Part shown: piece by piece, positions 29,304 through 38,998 of the stretch
Numbering within the stretch: position 1 is the first letter of the stretch
Layout of the letters: every line of letters starts with the position of its first letter
Source of the DNA: Aidingimonas halophila
GTDB lineage: Bacteria > Pseudomonadota > Gammaproteobacteria > Pseudomonadales > Halomonadaceae
Reading direction: 5' to 3'
DNA: 64,000 bases
NCBI RefSeq assembly: GCF_900106955.1
Contig: NZ_FNNI01000005.1
Span: 310,001 to 374,000 of the forward strand
The notes under the pieces: model-generated
Databases searched by the model: none
Seen by the model: only the letters and a program-made list of their open reading frames with translations
Told to the model about the DNA's origin: nothing
Translations under genes and position numbers: made by a program

Positions 29304-30257
29304 TCAGAACGGAGAATCGGGATAGTAATACTGCTCGGCATTGTCCTCGGTGATCAGCGGCGACCCGAGAATGTACTCACCGACAACCGGCCCGTTGGAC
29401 ATATAGTGCTGTACCGTCAGATCCATGGCCGTGGCAATCATCGCGGGTGGATACAGCACATCGACAGGAACGAGGTCATCGCCTTCCATGACTCGTTCGA
29501 TGATATCCTTCATGCCGGCGCCACCAACGATGAAGAGCTCATCCTCGCGCTCTGCCTGTTTGACCGCCTCTATCACACCGAGCGCCGTATCATCGTCCTG
29601 GGCCCAGACCGCATCGATATCGTCGAAGCGCGACAGGAAGTCCTGCATCACCTCGAAACCGTCATCACGATTCCAGTTCGCATGCTGCATATCGAGAATA
29701 TTGATGTCAGAGCCCTCGATGGCGGACTCGAATCCCTCGACACGCTCATCATCGATCACGGTCGGAATGCCGCGCAGCACCACGATGTCGCCTTCACCGC
29801 CCAGTTCGTCACGGATGTACTCACCGGAGACACGCCCCATCTCGTAGTTGTTACCAGCGACATAGAGATCTTCGATACCGTCTTCAGTCAGTCCGCGATC
29901 CACCACAGTGACGAAAACGCCCTCCTCTTTCACCCGCCTTACCGGGTCAGTCAACGGACCGGATTCGAACGGCAACACCACCAGCGCATCGATATCGCGC
30001 AGTGAAACCAGATCCTCCAGATCATTGGCTTGCTCGCCGGGATCGCTCGCTGTAGCGATGGTGATGGAGACATCCGGATACAATTCCTCCAGTCGCTCCT
30101 TGGCTTCTTCCGCGTGGAAGTTGACTCCACCCGTCCACCCATGGGTGGCAGCCGGAATCGAGACACCGATGGTGTACTCGTCGGCTGACGCCATCATTGG
30201 CATCCCCAATGCCGCTGTCGATACGCAGACAGCCAGTGTTTTCTTCATGCCAGACAT
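29304..30257 (-). CDS. Sugar ABC transporter periplasmic substrate-binding protein
   Basis: A 317-residue periplasmic binding protein of the ribose/galactose type (PBP1 fold). The signal peptide is MKKTLAVCVSTAALGMPMMA with probable cleavage at ASA-DEY. The mature protein begins YTIGVSIPAATHGWTGG and contains DIDALVVLPFE and AVWAQDDDTALGV, as in the cluster of ribose, rhizopine and inositol binders. The ATG at 30257 has GGAG 7 bases before it; a neighbouring ATG at 30263 is too close. Third gene of the importer set, delivering ligand to the permease. Confidence 0.88.
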   Translation of the reverse strand: MSGMKKTLAVCVSTAALGMPMMASADEYTIGVSIPAATHGWTGGVNFHAEEAKERLEELYPDVSITIATASDPGEQANDLEDLVSLRDIDALVVLPFESGPLTDPVRRVKEEGVFVTVVDRGLTEDGIEDLYVAGNNYEMGRVSGEYIRDELGGEGDIVVLRGIPTVIDDERVEGFESAIEGSDINILDMQHANWNRDDGFEVMQDFLSRFDDIDAVWAQDDDTALGVIEAVKQAEREDELFIVGGAGMKDIIERVMEGDDLVPVDVLYPPAMIATAMDLTVQHYMSNGPVVGEYILGSPLITEDNAEQYYYPDSPF

Positions 30258-30315
30258 TGTCATGCTCCTCTCCTGCTTATGCTTGTTGTATTTGCCGGGG
30301 GCGGCAAGCGCCGAC

Positions 30316-31329
30316 TCATGGCCCCGGAGTTCTCCACGCCGCACGCTGCAGGTACACCGCCACAATGATGATGATTCCTTGCACCGTGCCGTTGAGATAG
30401 TTGGAAATCGCATCGGTCAGATTGAGGATATTGCCGATCATGGTCAGCATGATCGCCCCGACCACCGTGCCCCAGATACGACCATGCCCTCCCTTGAGAA
30501 CGGTGCCGCCGATGATTACCGCCGCAATCGCTTCAAGCTCCCACAAGACGCCGGTTGCTGCCGAGGCCGAGCCCAGGCGAGGCACATAGACCATCGTCGC
30601 CAGGGCGACACAGATCCCTTGCAGGACATAAGTCAATGTCTTGACCCGATCAACGTGAATGGCGCTGTACTCGGCCACTTTCTCGTTCGAGCCGATGGCG
30701 AAACAGTAACGCCCGAAACGGGTGTAGTTGAGCAGAATGTATCCGGTTACAGCGACTATCAAAAAAGCCCAGACCGGTATCGGGATGCCCAGCAGGCTAT
30801 CGTAATAGACAGGCCGGTAAACATCGCGAACATTCCAGTCCAGGGTCAAGGTACCGCCATCGGCCAGATACGTGACCAGCGAGCGATAGATCCCCATAGT
30901 GCCTAGCGTCACGATGAAGGCTTCGATTTTTCCCTTGGTCGTAACGAGGCCATTGATGAAGCCGGCACCGATGCCCAGGATCAACGAGGCGCCCACTCCA
31001 ATCAGCACCGTGACCAAACCGGGACCGAACTGATCAACCAGACTGTTCATGATCAGGATCATGACACCGGCAATGAACGCCGCCATCGAGCCCACCGAAA
31101 GATCCAACCCACCGGCGGTGATGACGAAGGTAGCCCCGACAGCGATTATTCCGATGAATGCACTACGGGTGAGCATGTTGGAGAGGTTGTCCAACCCCAG
31201 AAAGGCCGGATTGATCAGCACCCCGAGAATAGCGAGCGCCAGCAAGGCAATGAACGGCCCCCACGTTTTGAAATCCACCCCGGTAAGACGCTGCTTGACG
31301 GGGCTGCTCTCAGGCAAGACGTTGCTCAT
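30316..31329 (-). CDS. Sugar ABC transporter permease (RbsC family)
   Basis: A 337-residue inner membrane permease of the monosaccharide (CUT2) class with about eight to ten transmembrane helices. Family motifs are seen: [17 protein letters not shown] near residue 75, and [19 protein letters not shown], the cytoplasmic loop that contacts the ATPase. It overlaps the end of the ATPase gene by 20 bases, indicating translational coupling, and is followed by the binding-protein gene. Confidence 0.9.
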   Translation of the reverse strand: MSNVLPESSPVKQRLTGVDFKTWGPFIALLALAILGVLINPAFLGLDNLSNMLTRSAFIGIIAVGATFVITAGGLDLSVGSMAAFIAGVMILIMNSLVDQFGPGLVTVLIGVGASLILGIGAGFINGLVTTKGKIEAFIVTLGTMGIYRSLVTYLADGGTLTLDWNVRDVYRPVYYDSLLGIPIPVWAFLIVAVTGYILLNYTRFGRYCFAIGSNEKVAEYSAIHVDRVKTLTYVLQGICVALATMVYVPRLGSASAATGVLWELEAIAAVIIGGTVLKGGHGRIWGTVVGAIMLTMIGNILNLTDAISNYLNGTVQGIIIIVAVYLQRAAWRTPGP

Positions 31330-32839
31330 TCACTTCCCTCCCCTTGATCCCGGATGCGTACTGCATGATTTCCTCCTCGTTGATTCGCTCACCTTCGAGA
31401 ACGCCGGTCAGCACACCGGCGCACATCACGGCAACGCGATGAGACAGGCCGATGAGCTCAGCCATCTCCGAAGAGATGAGAATCACGGAGCGGCCGGCAT
31501 CGGTGAGTTCCCGGATAAAGCGATAGATTTCCTGCTTGGTTCCGACGTCGATGCCACGTGTCGGTTCATTGATGATCACGATCTCGGGGTCGATCGACAT
31601 CACCTTTGCCAGCAACAACTTCTGCTGATTGCCACCGGAGAGTTCCGCCACGGTCCTGGCTTGGGTCCGAAGACGGATATCGAACTGGTCGAGCGCCTTC
31701 TGAAATGCCTGCTCCTCTTGATGTCGATCGATCAGCGGATGGCAATAGGCGCGAAGGTTCAAGAGTGTGAGATTCGGACGCAACCCCATGTTGAGTACCA
31801 ACCCTTTCCCCTTGCGATCCTCTGTGAGATAGGCAATACGGTGCCGTACGGCGTCACGCAAATGACGAAAATTCACCGGTTGGTCGTGATGCCACACCTC
31901 ACCGGATGAGCGCGGACGGAGTCCGAGAACCGCCTCGATCAGAGCCGTACGTCCTGCACCGATCACGCCGCCGAATCCCAGCACCTCCCCCCGCCGCAAC
32001 GTAAAACCGGCGTGATGCACCGCTCCCGGCACAGAGATGCCACGCGCCTCAAGTACCGTCGGAGCGTCAGTGTCAACGGGCGTCTTGGGAGGATACATTT
32101 CCGTGATCTCGCGCCCCACCATCCGCCGTGAAAGTCCCTCCTTGTCACGGTCAGCCGCTGGCGCAGTGTCGATCAGATGACCATCACGCAATACCGTGAC
32201 CCGATCGGCAATCTGTTCGATTTCGCGCAGCTTATGGGAAATGTACAGAATCGCTACGCCACGTTGGCGCAATCGCCAAATCAAGTCGAACAAGACTTGC
32301 ACTTCCTGCTCGGTCAACGACGCCGTCGGTTCATCCATGATCAGGACGCGCACATCGCGGGTGATAGCCTTGGCAATTTCGACCATCTGCTGGTCCGATG
32401 TCCCCAGATCGCGAACCCGGGCACGTGGGTCGACATGGGTTTCCAGCTCAGCCAACGCCGCCTGACTACGACGACGCATCTCCCGATGATCCAGAAATGG
32501 ACCACGACGTATCTCACGGCCCAGGAAGATGTTCTCCTCGACGGTCAATTGATCGGCCAACGCCAATTCCTGATGAATCATGACCACGCCATCCGCTTCC
32601 GCCTCGCCACTGGAACGATAGCGACGCGGCTGCCCTCCCATGATCACCTCTCCGCTCGACGGTGACAGGTAGCCACAGAGAATACGCACCAGCGTGGATT
32701 TACCGGCCCCATTTTCGCCCAGCAAGGCGTGTACCTCACCTGCGTTCAGCGCCAGGTCAACATCGAACAACACCTGGTTGTCGCCAAAAAAGCGACAGAT
32801 CCGCCGTCCTTCCAGCAAGACGTCCTGATTCATCGGCAT
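31310..32839 (-). CDS. Sugar ABC transporter ATP-binding protein (RbsA type, two ABC domains)
   Basis: A 509-residue twin ABC ATPase of the CUT2 class. Domain 1 has Walker [12 protein letters not shown] and Walker [13 protein letters not shown]. Its signature region, [15 protein letters not shown], is degenerate. Domain 2 has a degenerate Walker A ([10 protein letters not shown]), a good signature ([15 protein letters not shown]) and Walker [13 protein letters not shown]. This asymmetry is normal for RbsA-like proteins. First gene of the operon; its promoter region is shared with the divergent ROK regulator. AGGA lies 7 bases before the ATG. Confidence 0.92.
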   Translation of the reverse strand: MPMNQDVLLEGRRICRFFGDNQVLFDVDLALNAGEVHALLGENGAGKSTLVRILCGYLSPSSGEVIMGGQPRRYRSSGEAEADGVVMIHQELALADQLTVEENIFLGREIRRGPFLDHREMRRRSQAALAELETHVDPRARVRDLGTSDQQMVEIAKAITRDVRVLIMDEPTASLTEQEVQVLFDLIWRLRQRGVAILYISHKLREIEQIADRVTVLRDGHLIDTAPAADRDKEGLSRRMVGREITEMYPPKTPVDTDAPTVLEARGISVPGAVHHAGFTLRRGEVLGFGGVIGAGRTALIEAVLGLRPRSSGEVWHHDQPVNFRHLRDAVRHRIAYLTEDRKGKGLVLNMGLRPNLTLLNLRAYCHPLIDRHQEEQAFQKALDQFDIRLRTQARTVAELSGGNQQKLLLAKVMSIDPEIVIINEPTRGIDVGTKQEIYRFIRELTDAGRSVILISSEMAELIGLSHRVAVMCAGVLTGVLEGERINEEEIMQYASGIKGREVNEQRLA

Positions 32840-32965
32840 CCGCCTATCCTATTCTGGTCGAGAGCAGTACCGCTTCGTTAGTTGATTTCATGAGCGCCAG
32901 CATCGCTGCCAATGGTCATTGTCCACGAAGCCAGGCTCACGGATCGCCACCCGAACTGGTTTTAC

Positions 32966-32978
32966 TTTAGACACTAAA
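32966..32978. promoter_or_regulatory. Putative ROK operator (TTTAG-N3-CTAAA palindrome)
   Basis: TTTAGACACTAAA is a perfect inverted repeat in an AT-rich patch of the divergent ABC-ROK intergenic region, 127 bases from the ATPase start and 156 from the regulator start. Such A/T-flanked palindromes are typical of sites bound by NagC/XylR-type ROK repressors. Binding is inferred, not shown. Confidence 0.5.
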
Positions 32979-33133
32979 TTAAATTCCCACCTATGCCACT
33001 TTTGTCGCATCAGGCGCCGAAAGATACCCGGAAAGCAATGCACTGTCGCCGATGGTCATGCCAGCGATCCTGATTTACGGCTCCCGCCCCTTGATATAAC
33101 GTTGTCAGTAACACAGAACGAGTCATCTACCTC

Positions 33134-34345
33134 ATGACCCTGCCTCTCAACGACATCACCCGCCGTGATAACACCCTGGCGCTACTGCGCAGCTTACGAA
33201 CTCATGGCCCCACGGCCCGTGTGGATCTGGGCGCCATGAATGGCATCAGTTCAGCGACCGTGACATCGATCACCGCGGACCTTCTGAAGCAGGAATTGAT
33301 TGTCGAGCTTCCACATGATGCGCATCGAAACGGCGGACGCGGTCGACCGAAAACGCTGATCGAACTCAATCGCGATGCCGCTTGTGTGATTTGCGTGAAG
33401 TTGTCGATCAACGAGGTGCAGATCGTGGTGGGGGATTTCAGCGGCCATATTCGGCACAGCGCTCATTTCACGCTAACGACGCAGTCATTGACGCCGGCGC
33501 AACTGAGCGATTTCCTGGAAACAAGGATCAGCGAGGTCCATGCCACCATGAAAGCCTCTTGGCAGCGGGTAGCAGGCATTTGCCTTGCAGTTCAGGGCGT
33601 CGTATCGCCGGTCAATGGCACGATCATCTGGTCGCCGGCGCTGGGTTTTCGCAATGCTTCCTTTGCGGACCACCTGGCTGACGTATTCAACTGCCCCGTC
33701 CTGTTGGAAAACGATGCCAACTGCATTGCCAGAATACTCGCCGAACAGCCGGAATATTCGTCGTATCCGAATCTGGTCGTGATCATGCTGGGTTACGGTA
33801 TCGGCATGTCAGTGTTGATCGACGGCAAACCCTTCCTGGGGTCGCAGGGATCAGCGGCGGAGTTCGGACACAGCAAGTATGAACCGGGAGGTGCGCTATG
33901 CGCCTGTGGACGTCGTGGTTGTATTGAAGCCTACACCAGCGATTACGCGCTCTATCGAGAGGCCCGTTCCATGCTGGCGCTTCCGGCCGGTGACAGTGCG
34001 CACCCTTCACATGACCAGATGCAGACCTTGACGCAGTTAGCGCTTCAGGGCGATCCGGTTGCCCGCCAGATTTACGACAAGGCCGGTCGAGCGCTCGGCT
34101 TCGGTATCGCCAATGTGCTGGCGCTCTTCAACCCGGACCTGGTCTTGATTACCGGGTCGGGCGTGAGAGGCTACGATGCCATGCGTCCTTCGCTGGAGAG
34201 AGCGCTTCGCGAGGCTCTGGTCGATGAACTGATCGGTGCAAGCCAGTTGGCAACCTGCCCCTGGGAACGGGACATGACGTGTCTTGGCGGTATTGCCATG
34301 ACGCTCCAGGCCATCGAACCGGATCTCCTGGTAACGCCGCCCTGA
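33134..34345 (+). CDS. ROK-family transcriptional regulator (NagC/XylR type)
   Basis: A 403-residue repressor-like protein. The N-terminal winged helix-turn-helix (residues ~10-65, with GISSATVTSITADLLKQ) is followed by a ROK sugar-binding domain. That domain has LENDANC and the zinc motif CACGRRGCIEAY near residue 257. It is divergent from the sugar ABC operon, which it probably controls. Its inducer should be the transported sugar or an intermediate. No evident sugar-kinase partner is present in the operon. Confidence 0.9.
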   Translation: MTLPLNDITRRDNTLALLRSLRTHGPTARVDLGAMNGISSATVTSITADLLKQELIVELPHDAHRNGGRGRPKTLIELNRDAACVICVKLSINEVQIVVGDFSGHIRHSAHFTLTTQSLTPAQLSDFLETRISEVHATMKASWQRVAGICLAVQGVVSPVNGTIIWSPALGFRNASFADHLADVFNCPVLLENDANCIARILAEQPEYSSYPNLVVIMLGYGIGMSVLIDGKPFLGSQGSAAEFGHSKYEPGGALCACGRRGCIEAYTSDYALYREARSMLALPAGDSAHPSHDQMQTLTQLALQGDPVARQIYDKAGRALGFGIANVLALFNPDLVLITGSGVRGYDAMRPSLERALREALVDELIGASQLATCPWERDMTCLGGIAMTLQAIEPDLLVTPP

Positions 34346-34412
34346 TTGCCTTCCCACACGCCAGACACACGCTCTCGCCCCACACTCGCTTGCCGATATG
34401 TCTCGATATCGA

Positions 34413-35738
34413 TCAACGATGATGGGCGTGCTCCCCAGCGTCTTCCTCATCCAGGAACGCCAACGGCTCCAGCTGCAGATCCAGCTCATATTGTTGGGGC
34501 TCGTGGCGTGGATCCAGTTCACTGTGATAGTGCATGGTTTCCAGAACGGGAACCGCCACATAGGGCTCCTGTTCCACTTCGGGCTCATAGCGGCGTGCTC
34601 CATGCAGATTCACCACCACGAACATGGCCAGTGTCAGAGCCACCGCGCCGAGAAACAACCATAGCCCATCCGGACCGGTGACCTTCATGACCAACGAGGC
34701 CGTGAACGGACCCACGATCGAGCCGATGCCGTACCACATCATCAGTTTGGCATTGGCGGCAACGATTTCCTCGGGTTCCAGCCAATCATTGGTATGCGCG
34801 AGACTGATCGAGTACAGCGTATGCAACATTGCCGTATGAAAGCAGGCCACGACCAACAGCATGGCAAAGCTTTCCCGAGCGGCCAACGAGATGAACACGC
34901 CGGCAATCGCCATGACGATGGCCATGATCAGGATGACCTTGCGCCGATCGAAATGATCGGAAATACGTCCCAGGCTCCACTGAGCGACCAGCGCAACCAG
35001 AGTAGTGATCGACATGAATTGGGCCGTTTGCGAGGTACTCAAGCCGATTTCCTGACCGTAATAGGGAGTCATGGCAAAAAACGACTGAACCATCAAACCG
35101 GCGACGAAGGCTGATACCAGACCGACCGGTGCCCGTTGATACAAGGTCCGCACGCGAATTTTGAGCGGTACCAGATCAGTCGTGCGGCTGGGGCCGTGAA
35201 TACGATGAATCGACAGCGGTACCAGAGACAATGCGAACAACATGCCGGTCACGGAAAACAGTGTCATCGTCGCCGGATCGGCCAGGTTGAGCAACCACTG
35301 TCCTCCCGCAAGCGACGACGTGGAAATGACCATGTACCACGCCAGTACCCGTCCACGATTATCGTTGGTCGACTCCCCCGATACCCAGGATTCCATTACC
35401 ATCAACAAGCCCGCTGTCGCGCCACCACCGAACACTCGCCACACCAGCCAGGCCCAGGGATTGACCCATAATCCATGCAGCATCGCCGTCACTGCCAGCA
35501 TGGCGGCACATGCGGCGAAAACACGGATGTGTCCAACCGCACGTATACGCTTTTCAAGCCAGTAGCTGCCACAGACGAATCCAACGGAAAAACTCGACAT
35601 CAGCAACCCGGCCATCTGCGATGGAAAACCTTCCAGCGACATGCGCACGCCAAGCAGCGTCATGATCAGCCCATGACCCAACAGAAAACTGATCTCGCAT
35701 AGGAACAGGATCGGCAATGTTGCCGGGATGCCGCGCAA
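34413..35738 (-). CDS. MFS transporter, YcaD-like
   Basis: A 441-residue major facilitator with twelve predicted membrane helices and a hydrophilic acidic C-terminal tail rich in Glu and His. The segments WRVFGGGATAGLLMVMESW, GRVLAWYMV and LGRISDHFDRRKVILIMA match the YcaD-like subgroup; substrates are not known. I place the start at a TTG (35738) because GAGGAGGG sits a few bases upstream and the protein then begins at the first membrane helix. A GTG at 35837 adds 33 residues but has no ribosome binding site. Confidence 0.82.
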   Translation of the reverse strand: MRGIPATLPILFLCEISFLLGHGLIMTLLGVRMSLEGFPSQMAGLLMSSFSVGFVCGSYWLEKRIRAVGHIRVFAACAAMLAVTAMLHGLWVNPWAWLVWRVFGGGATAGLLMVMESWVSGESTNDNRGRVLAWYMVISTSSLAGGQWLLNLADPATMTLFSVTGMLFALSLVPLSIHRIHGPSRTTDLVPLKIRVRTLYQRAPVGLVSAFVAGLMVQSFFAMTPYYGQEIGLSTSQTAQFMSITTLVALVAQWSLGRISDHFDRRKVILIMAIVMAIAGVFISLAARESFAMLLVVACFHTAMLHTLYSISLAHTNDWLEPEEIVAANAKLMMWYGIGSIVGPFTASLVMKVTGPDGLWLFLGAVALTLAMFVVVNLHGARRYEPEVEQEPYVAVPVLETMHYHSELDPRHEPQQYELDLQLEPLAFLDEEDAGEHAHHR

Positions 35739-36062
35739 AACGCCCTCCTCAACCAATGGGTCATGACGGGAAACCGTTGATGGCGGACGGCATTCTACAA
35801 CCTCTACCCCCGCTTTCCACCCCCCACCATGTCGCACGGTGAAAGTTATTCACCGATACTGTGGATAACACTGTGAAAAATCGCTGCACATATCAACACA
35901 GCCAGCGCGAGCAGCAGAAACGACACGGTTTGGTCGTTTTTTCGACAACCGCTTCTTTCGTCGTACACCCTGAACTTGTGCGCTGCAATACCTAGGCACG
36001 GCGCCCAAAGGGTGGCAGGCTTATCCGTAATGCGATAGCCAACACAATCACCGGGGGTCGGC
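35739..36062. other. Intergenic region between MFS and acetoacetyl-CoA synthetase
   Basis: About 324 bases without a clear gene. It holds a perfect DnaA-box-like 9-mer (TGTGGATAA at 35860-35868), a near match (TTATTCACC at 35846-35854), a weak candidate small membrane protein on the minus strand, and presumably the divergent promoters. No terminator or repeat family was recognised. Confidence 0.5.
35846..35968 (-). CDS. Candidate small membrane protein (uncertain)
   Basis: A possible 40-residue protein from a GTG start: a charged N-terminus (YDERSGCRKNDQ) then one hydrophobic helix (VSFLLLALAVLICAAIF) and a short polar tail. The shape is that of a single-pass small membrane protein. The ribosome binding site is poor and the frame also continues upstream without resemblance to a protein. 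It could be chance coding. Confidence 0.25.
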   Translation of the reverse strand: MYDERSGCRKNDQTVSFLLLALAVLICAAIFHSVIHSIGE

Positions 36063-38012
36063 ATGTCCAATCCGTTATGGCAACCGTCACAAGCGGATAT
36101 CGAAGCCACACAGTTACATGCATTGATGTGCCATATCAGCGCTTCGTACGATGTCACGCTCAATGACTATGCATCGTTCCATGCATGGAGTGTCGACCAT
36201 CTGGAGACATTCTGGTCCGTGTGGTGGGATGAATCCGGCGTTATCGCCGAATCCAAGGGAGACACCGTGCTCGAGCGACCGGATGCCATGCCTGGTGCTC
36301 GCTGGTTTCCCGAAGCACGCCTCAACTTCGCAGCCAATCTACTACGACGTCGCGATGATCATCCCGCTCTCTTGGTCACCGACGAGCGCCGACGCCGCAA
36401 GGAGATCAGTCATGCCGAACTCTACCGGCTGGTTGCCAAGCTAGCCCATTCTCTGCGCCAGAGCGGTGTCACGCCTGGCGACCGTGTTGCCGGATTCGTT
36501 CCCAACAGTGAACACGCGGTCATTGCCATGCTCGCATGCGCCAGCATCGGAGCCGTCTGGTCGTCTTGTTCCCCGGATTTCGGCTTCCATGGCGTGCTCG
36601 ACCGGTTCGGGCAAATTCAGCCCAAGGTGCTGATCACTACTGATGGCTATACCTGGAACGGCAAGCCGATCGACACCCATGAACGTCTGGTGCAAATCAG
36701 TGAAGCGATAGACTCTCTCAACCAGGTCGTCATCTTTTCCTTTCTCAACGACGAACCGACCACCCGGGGAATCGACAAGGCCGTGGTGTGGGATGATTAC
36801 CTCAACAATGAGGCCGAGGAGGTCATCTTCGAGCCGCTGCCCTTCGACCACCCACTCTATATTCTCTACTCTTCCGGCACGACAGGCGCGCCGAAGTGTA
36901 TCGTTCACTCCGCCGGTGGCACCCTGCTTCAACATCTCAAAGAGCATCGGTTGCATACCGATATCAACGATCAGGACGTACTGTTCTACTACACCACCTG
37001 CGGTTGGATGATGTGGAACTGGTTGGTTTCCGGGCTAGCCTGCGGCGCCACGCTGGTGCTCTACGATGGTTCCCCATTCTCTCCGGATCCCGACGTCCTA
37101 TGGCGCATGGCGGAACGTGAAGGCATCACGGTTTTCGGCACCAGTGCGAAATATATCGCTGCCTGCGAAAAGGAGGGATTGCAGCCGGGCCGTAGCTTCG
37201 ATCTTTCGCGTTTGCGGGCCATTCTCTCTACAGGGTCGGCACTGACGCATGAGTCATTCGATTATGTCTACCGTGAGATCGGTAACAACCTGTTGCTGGC
37301 CTCGATTTCAGGCGGTACCGATATCGTCTCCTGCTTTGCGCTAGGCTGCCCCATTCGCCCGGTCTATCGTGGCCAGCTTCAGTGCCGCGGCCTGGGCATG
37401 GCCGTCGACGTCCTCGATGACCATGGACAGCCGCTGCGGGGGGAAAAGGGAGAGTTGGTCTGCTCGCGCCCCTTTCCCTCGATGCCCATCGGTTTCTGGA
37501 ACGACCCTGATGGCGAACGCTACCGCGATGCCTACTTCAGCACCTATCCCGGTATCTGGGCGCACGGCGACTATGCCGAAATCACGCCTGAGGACGGTTT
37601 GATCATCCATGGTCGTTCGGATGCCGTTCTCAACCCCGGCGGCGTTCGTATCGGCACGGCAGAAATTTACCGTCAGGTCGAAAAAGTCGACGGTGTGCTC
37701 GAATCGCTCTGCATCGGTCAAGAGTGGGGGGATGATGTCCGGGTGGTACTCTTTGTTCGGCTGCGTGAGGGGACCACGCTCGATGAGTCGATGCGTGACG
37801 AGATCCGCCGTACGATCCGAGCCAATACCACACCTCGCCATGTGCCGGCTAAAATCATTCAGGTCAGAGACATTCCCCGCACACTCTCCGGCAAGATCGT
37901 GGAACTGGCGGTGCGCAACGTCGTTCATGGACGCCCGGTCAAGAATCAGGATGCGCTTGCCAATCCGGAAGCACTCGAGCTGTTCGACAATCTGCCGGAA
38001 CTCGATGACTGA
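36063..38012 (+). CDS. Acetoacetyl-CoA synthetase (acetoacetate-CoA ligase)
   Basis: A 649-residue adenylate-forming enzyme activating acetoacetate to acetoacetyl-CoA with ATP. The P-loop-like motif is [19 protein letters not shown] (residue ~270). [39 protein letters not shown] and the C-terminal catalytic Lys in RTLSGKIVE follow. The length and the [10 protein letters not shown]-terminal domain are those of acetoacetyl-CoA synthetases rather than acetyl-CoA synthetase. With bdhA at 21 kb it would feed PHB-derived hydroxybutyrate to central metabolism. Confidence 0.93.
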   Translation: MSNPLWQPSQADIEATQLHALMCHISASYDVTLNDYASFHAWSVDHLETFWSVWWDESGVIAESKGDTVLERPDAMPGARWFPEARLNFAANLLRRRDDHPALLVTDERRRRKEISHAELYRLVAKLAHSLRQSGVTPGDRVAGFVPNSEHAVIAMLACASIGAVWSSCSPDFGFHGVLDRFGQIQPKVLITTDGYTWNGKPIDTHERLVQISEAIDSLNQVVIFSFLNDEPTTRGIDKAVVWDDYLNNEAEEVIFEPLPFDHPLYILYSSGTTGAPKCIVHSAGGTLLQHLKEHRLHTDINDQDVLFYYTTCGWMMWNWLVSGLACGATLVLYDGSPFSPDPDVLWRMAEREGITVFGTSAKYIAACEKEGLQPGRSFDLSRLRAILSTGSALTHESFDYVYREIGNNLLLASISGGTDIVSCFALGCPIRPVYRGQLQCRGLGMAVDVLDDHGQPLRGEKGELVCSRPFPSMPIGFWNDPDGERYRDAYFSTYPGIWAHGDYAEITPEDGLIIHGRSDAVLNPGGVRIGTAEIYRQVEKVDGVLESLCIGQEWGDDVRVVLFVRLREGTTLDESMRDEIRRTIRANTTPRHVPAKIIQVRDIPRTLSGKIVELAVRNVVHGRPVKNQDALANPEALELFDNLPELDD

Positions 38013-38061
38013 CAGATAACACAGGAAGTCACGTTGATACGCCTACTGGGCACATTCCCGA

Positions 38062-38117
38062 CCTTGCAGTAGCATGTAGCTGCCAATAACCATCCAATAA
38101 GCTACCTGATTGCAAGG
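38062..38117 (+). promoter_or_regulatory. Leader hairpin overlapping the acyltransferase Shine-Dalgarno
   Basis: CCTTGCA (38062-38068) pairs with TGCAAGG (38111-38117), and inside it GTAGC (38076-38080) pairs with GCTAC (38101-38105). The right arm includes the first bases of the AAGGAG ribosome binding site at 38114-38119, so folding could hide it. No known riboswitch or thermometer class is recognised. Confidence 0.4.
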
Positions 38118-38125
38118 AGCAGGGA

Positions 38126-38998
38126 ATGTCGACCCTGAAAGGGTTCGTCAGTGTATGTCTGCTGTGTCTCAGTACATTGATCTGGACACCGCCGCTGCTG
38201 ATACTGACGTTGATCAAACTGTTCATGCCGACCAGACAGTTGCAACTGCGAGTGCTTGGTGGTCTGAACCGGATCGCGCTCAACTGGATCGGTACCAATT
38301 TATGGTGGATGCGCCGCTGGCTGAAACCGCAGTTGAGTAGCGTGCTTCCCGAGACGCTGTCCCGGGATGGGTGGTGGTTGGTCATTGCCAACCACTGCTG
38401 CTGGACCGATATCTTCGTCTTGCAGATGGCACTTCACCGACGCATCCCCATGCCACGCTTTTTCCTCAAGCGGGAACTTTTCTGGGTACCGATCGTAGGC
38501 CTGGCCTGGTGGGCATTGGAGTATCCATTCCTGCGTCGATATCGGCGCGAGCAGGTCCAGCAAACTCCGCAACTGGCCGAACGGGACAGGCGTGAAACAG
38601 AACGGATGTGCCGAAGAGCTCAGGATATGCCGATCGCCATCTACAACTTTGTTGAAGGCACCCGTTTCACCCCTGCCAAACATACAGCACAACAAAGTCC
38701 GTATCGCCACCTCCTGCGTCCCAAAGCCGGAGGGACGGCACAAGTGATTCGCCTCATGGGCCATCGCTTGAGTGGTATTCTTGACGCGACGTTGATCTAT
38801 GCCCATCCCGCCCCCTCGTTCTGGCGTTTTCTGTGCGGCAGGGAAGGTCCCATTCAACTCGAGATTCACCATTTGAATGTCCCCGCCTGGATGACTGCCG
38901 GCGATTATCATCAGGATCCCGACTATAAGGAACGTTTCCAGACATGGCTGAATGCCCTGTGGCAAGACAAGGATCGTCGCATCGATACCTCCTCGTGA
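38126..38998 (+). CDS. Acyltransferase (PlsC/YihG-like)
   Basis: A 290-residue membrane-bound acyltransferase of the 1-acylglycerol-3-phosphate type. A hydrophobic N-terminus (residues ~5-33) precedes the catalytic NHCCWTD (His90, Asp95) and the substrate motif FVEGTRF (Glu177-Arg180). It resembles E. coli YihG, an accessory LPA acyltransferase that affects fatty acid composition. The start has AAGGAG upstream, possibly masked by a leader hairpin. Its end overlaps the next gene by 55 bases. Confidence 0.87.
   Translation: MSTLKGFVSVCLLCLSTLIWTPPLLILTLIKLFMPTRQLQLRVLGGLNRIALNWIGTNLWWMRRWLKPQLSSVLPETLSRDGWWLVIANHCCWTDIFVLQMALHRRIPMPRFFLKRELFWVPIVGLAWWALEYPFLRRYRREQVQQTPQLAERDRRETERMCRRAQDMPIAIYNFVEGTRFTPAKHTAQQSPYRHLLRPKAGGTAQVIRLMGHRLSGILDATLIYAHPAPSFWRFLCGREGPIQLEIHHLNVPAWMTAGDYHQDPDYKERFQTWLNALWQDKDRRIDTSS

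Noticed and set aside
35846-35868. Two DnaA-box-like 9-mers as a replication origin
   Set aside because: Only two boxes, one imperfect, no AT-rich unwinding element, and no dnaA, dnaN or gidA nearby. The MioC-like gene at 52 kb is not adjacent to any origin-like sequence either.
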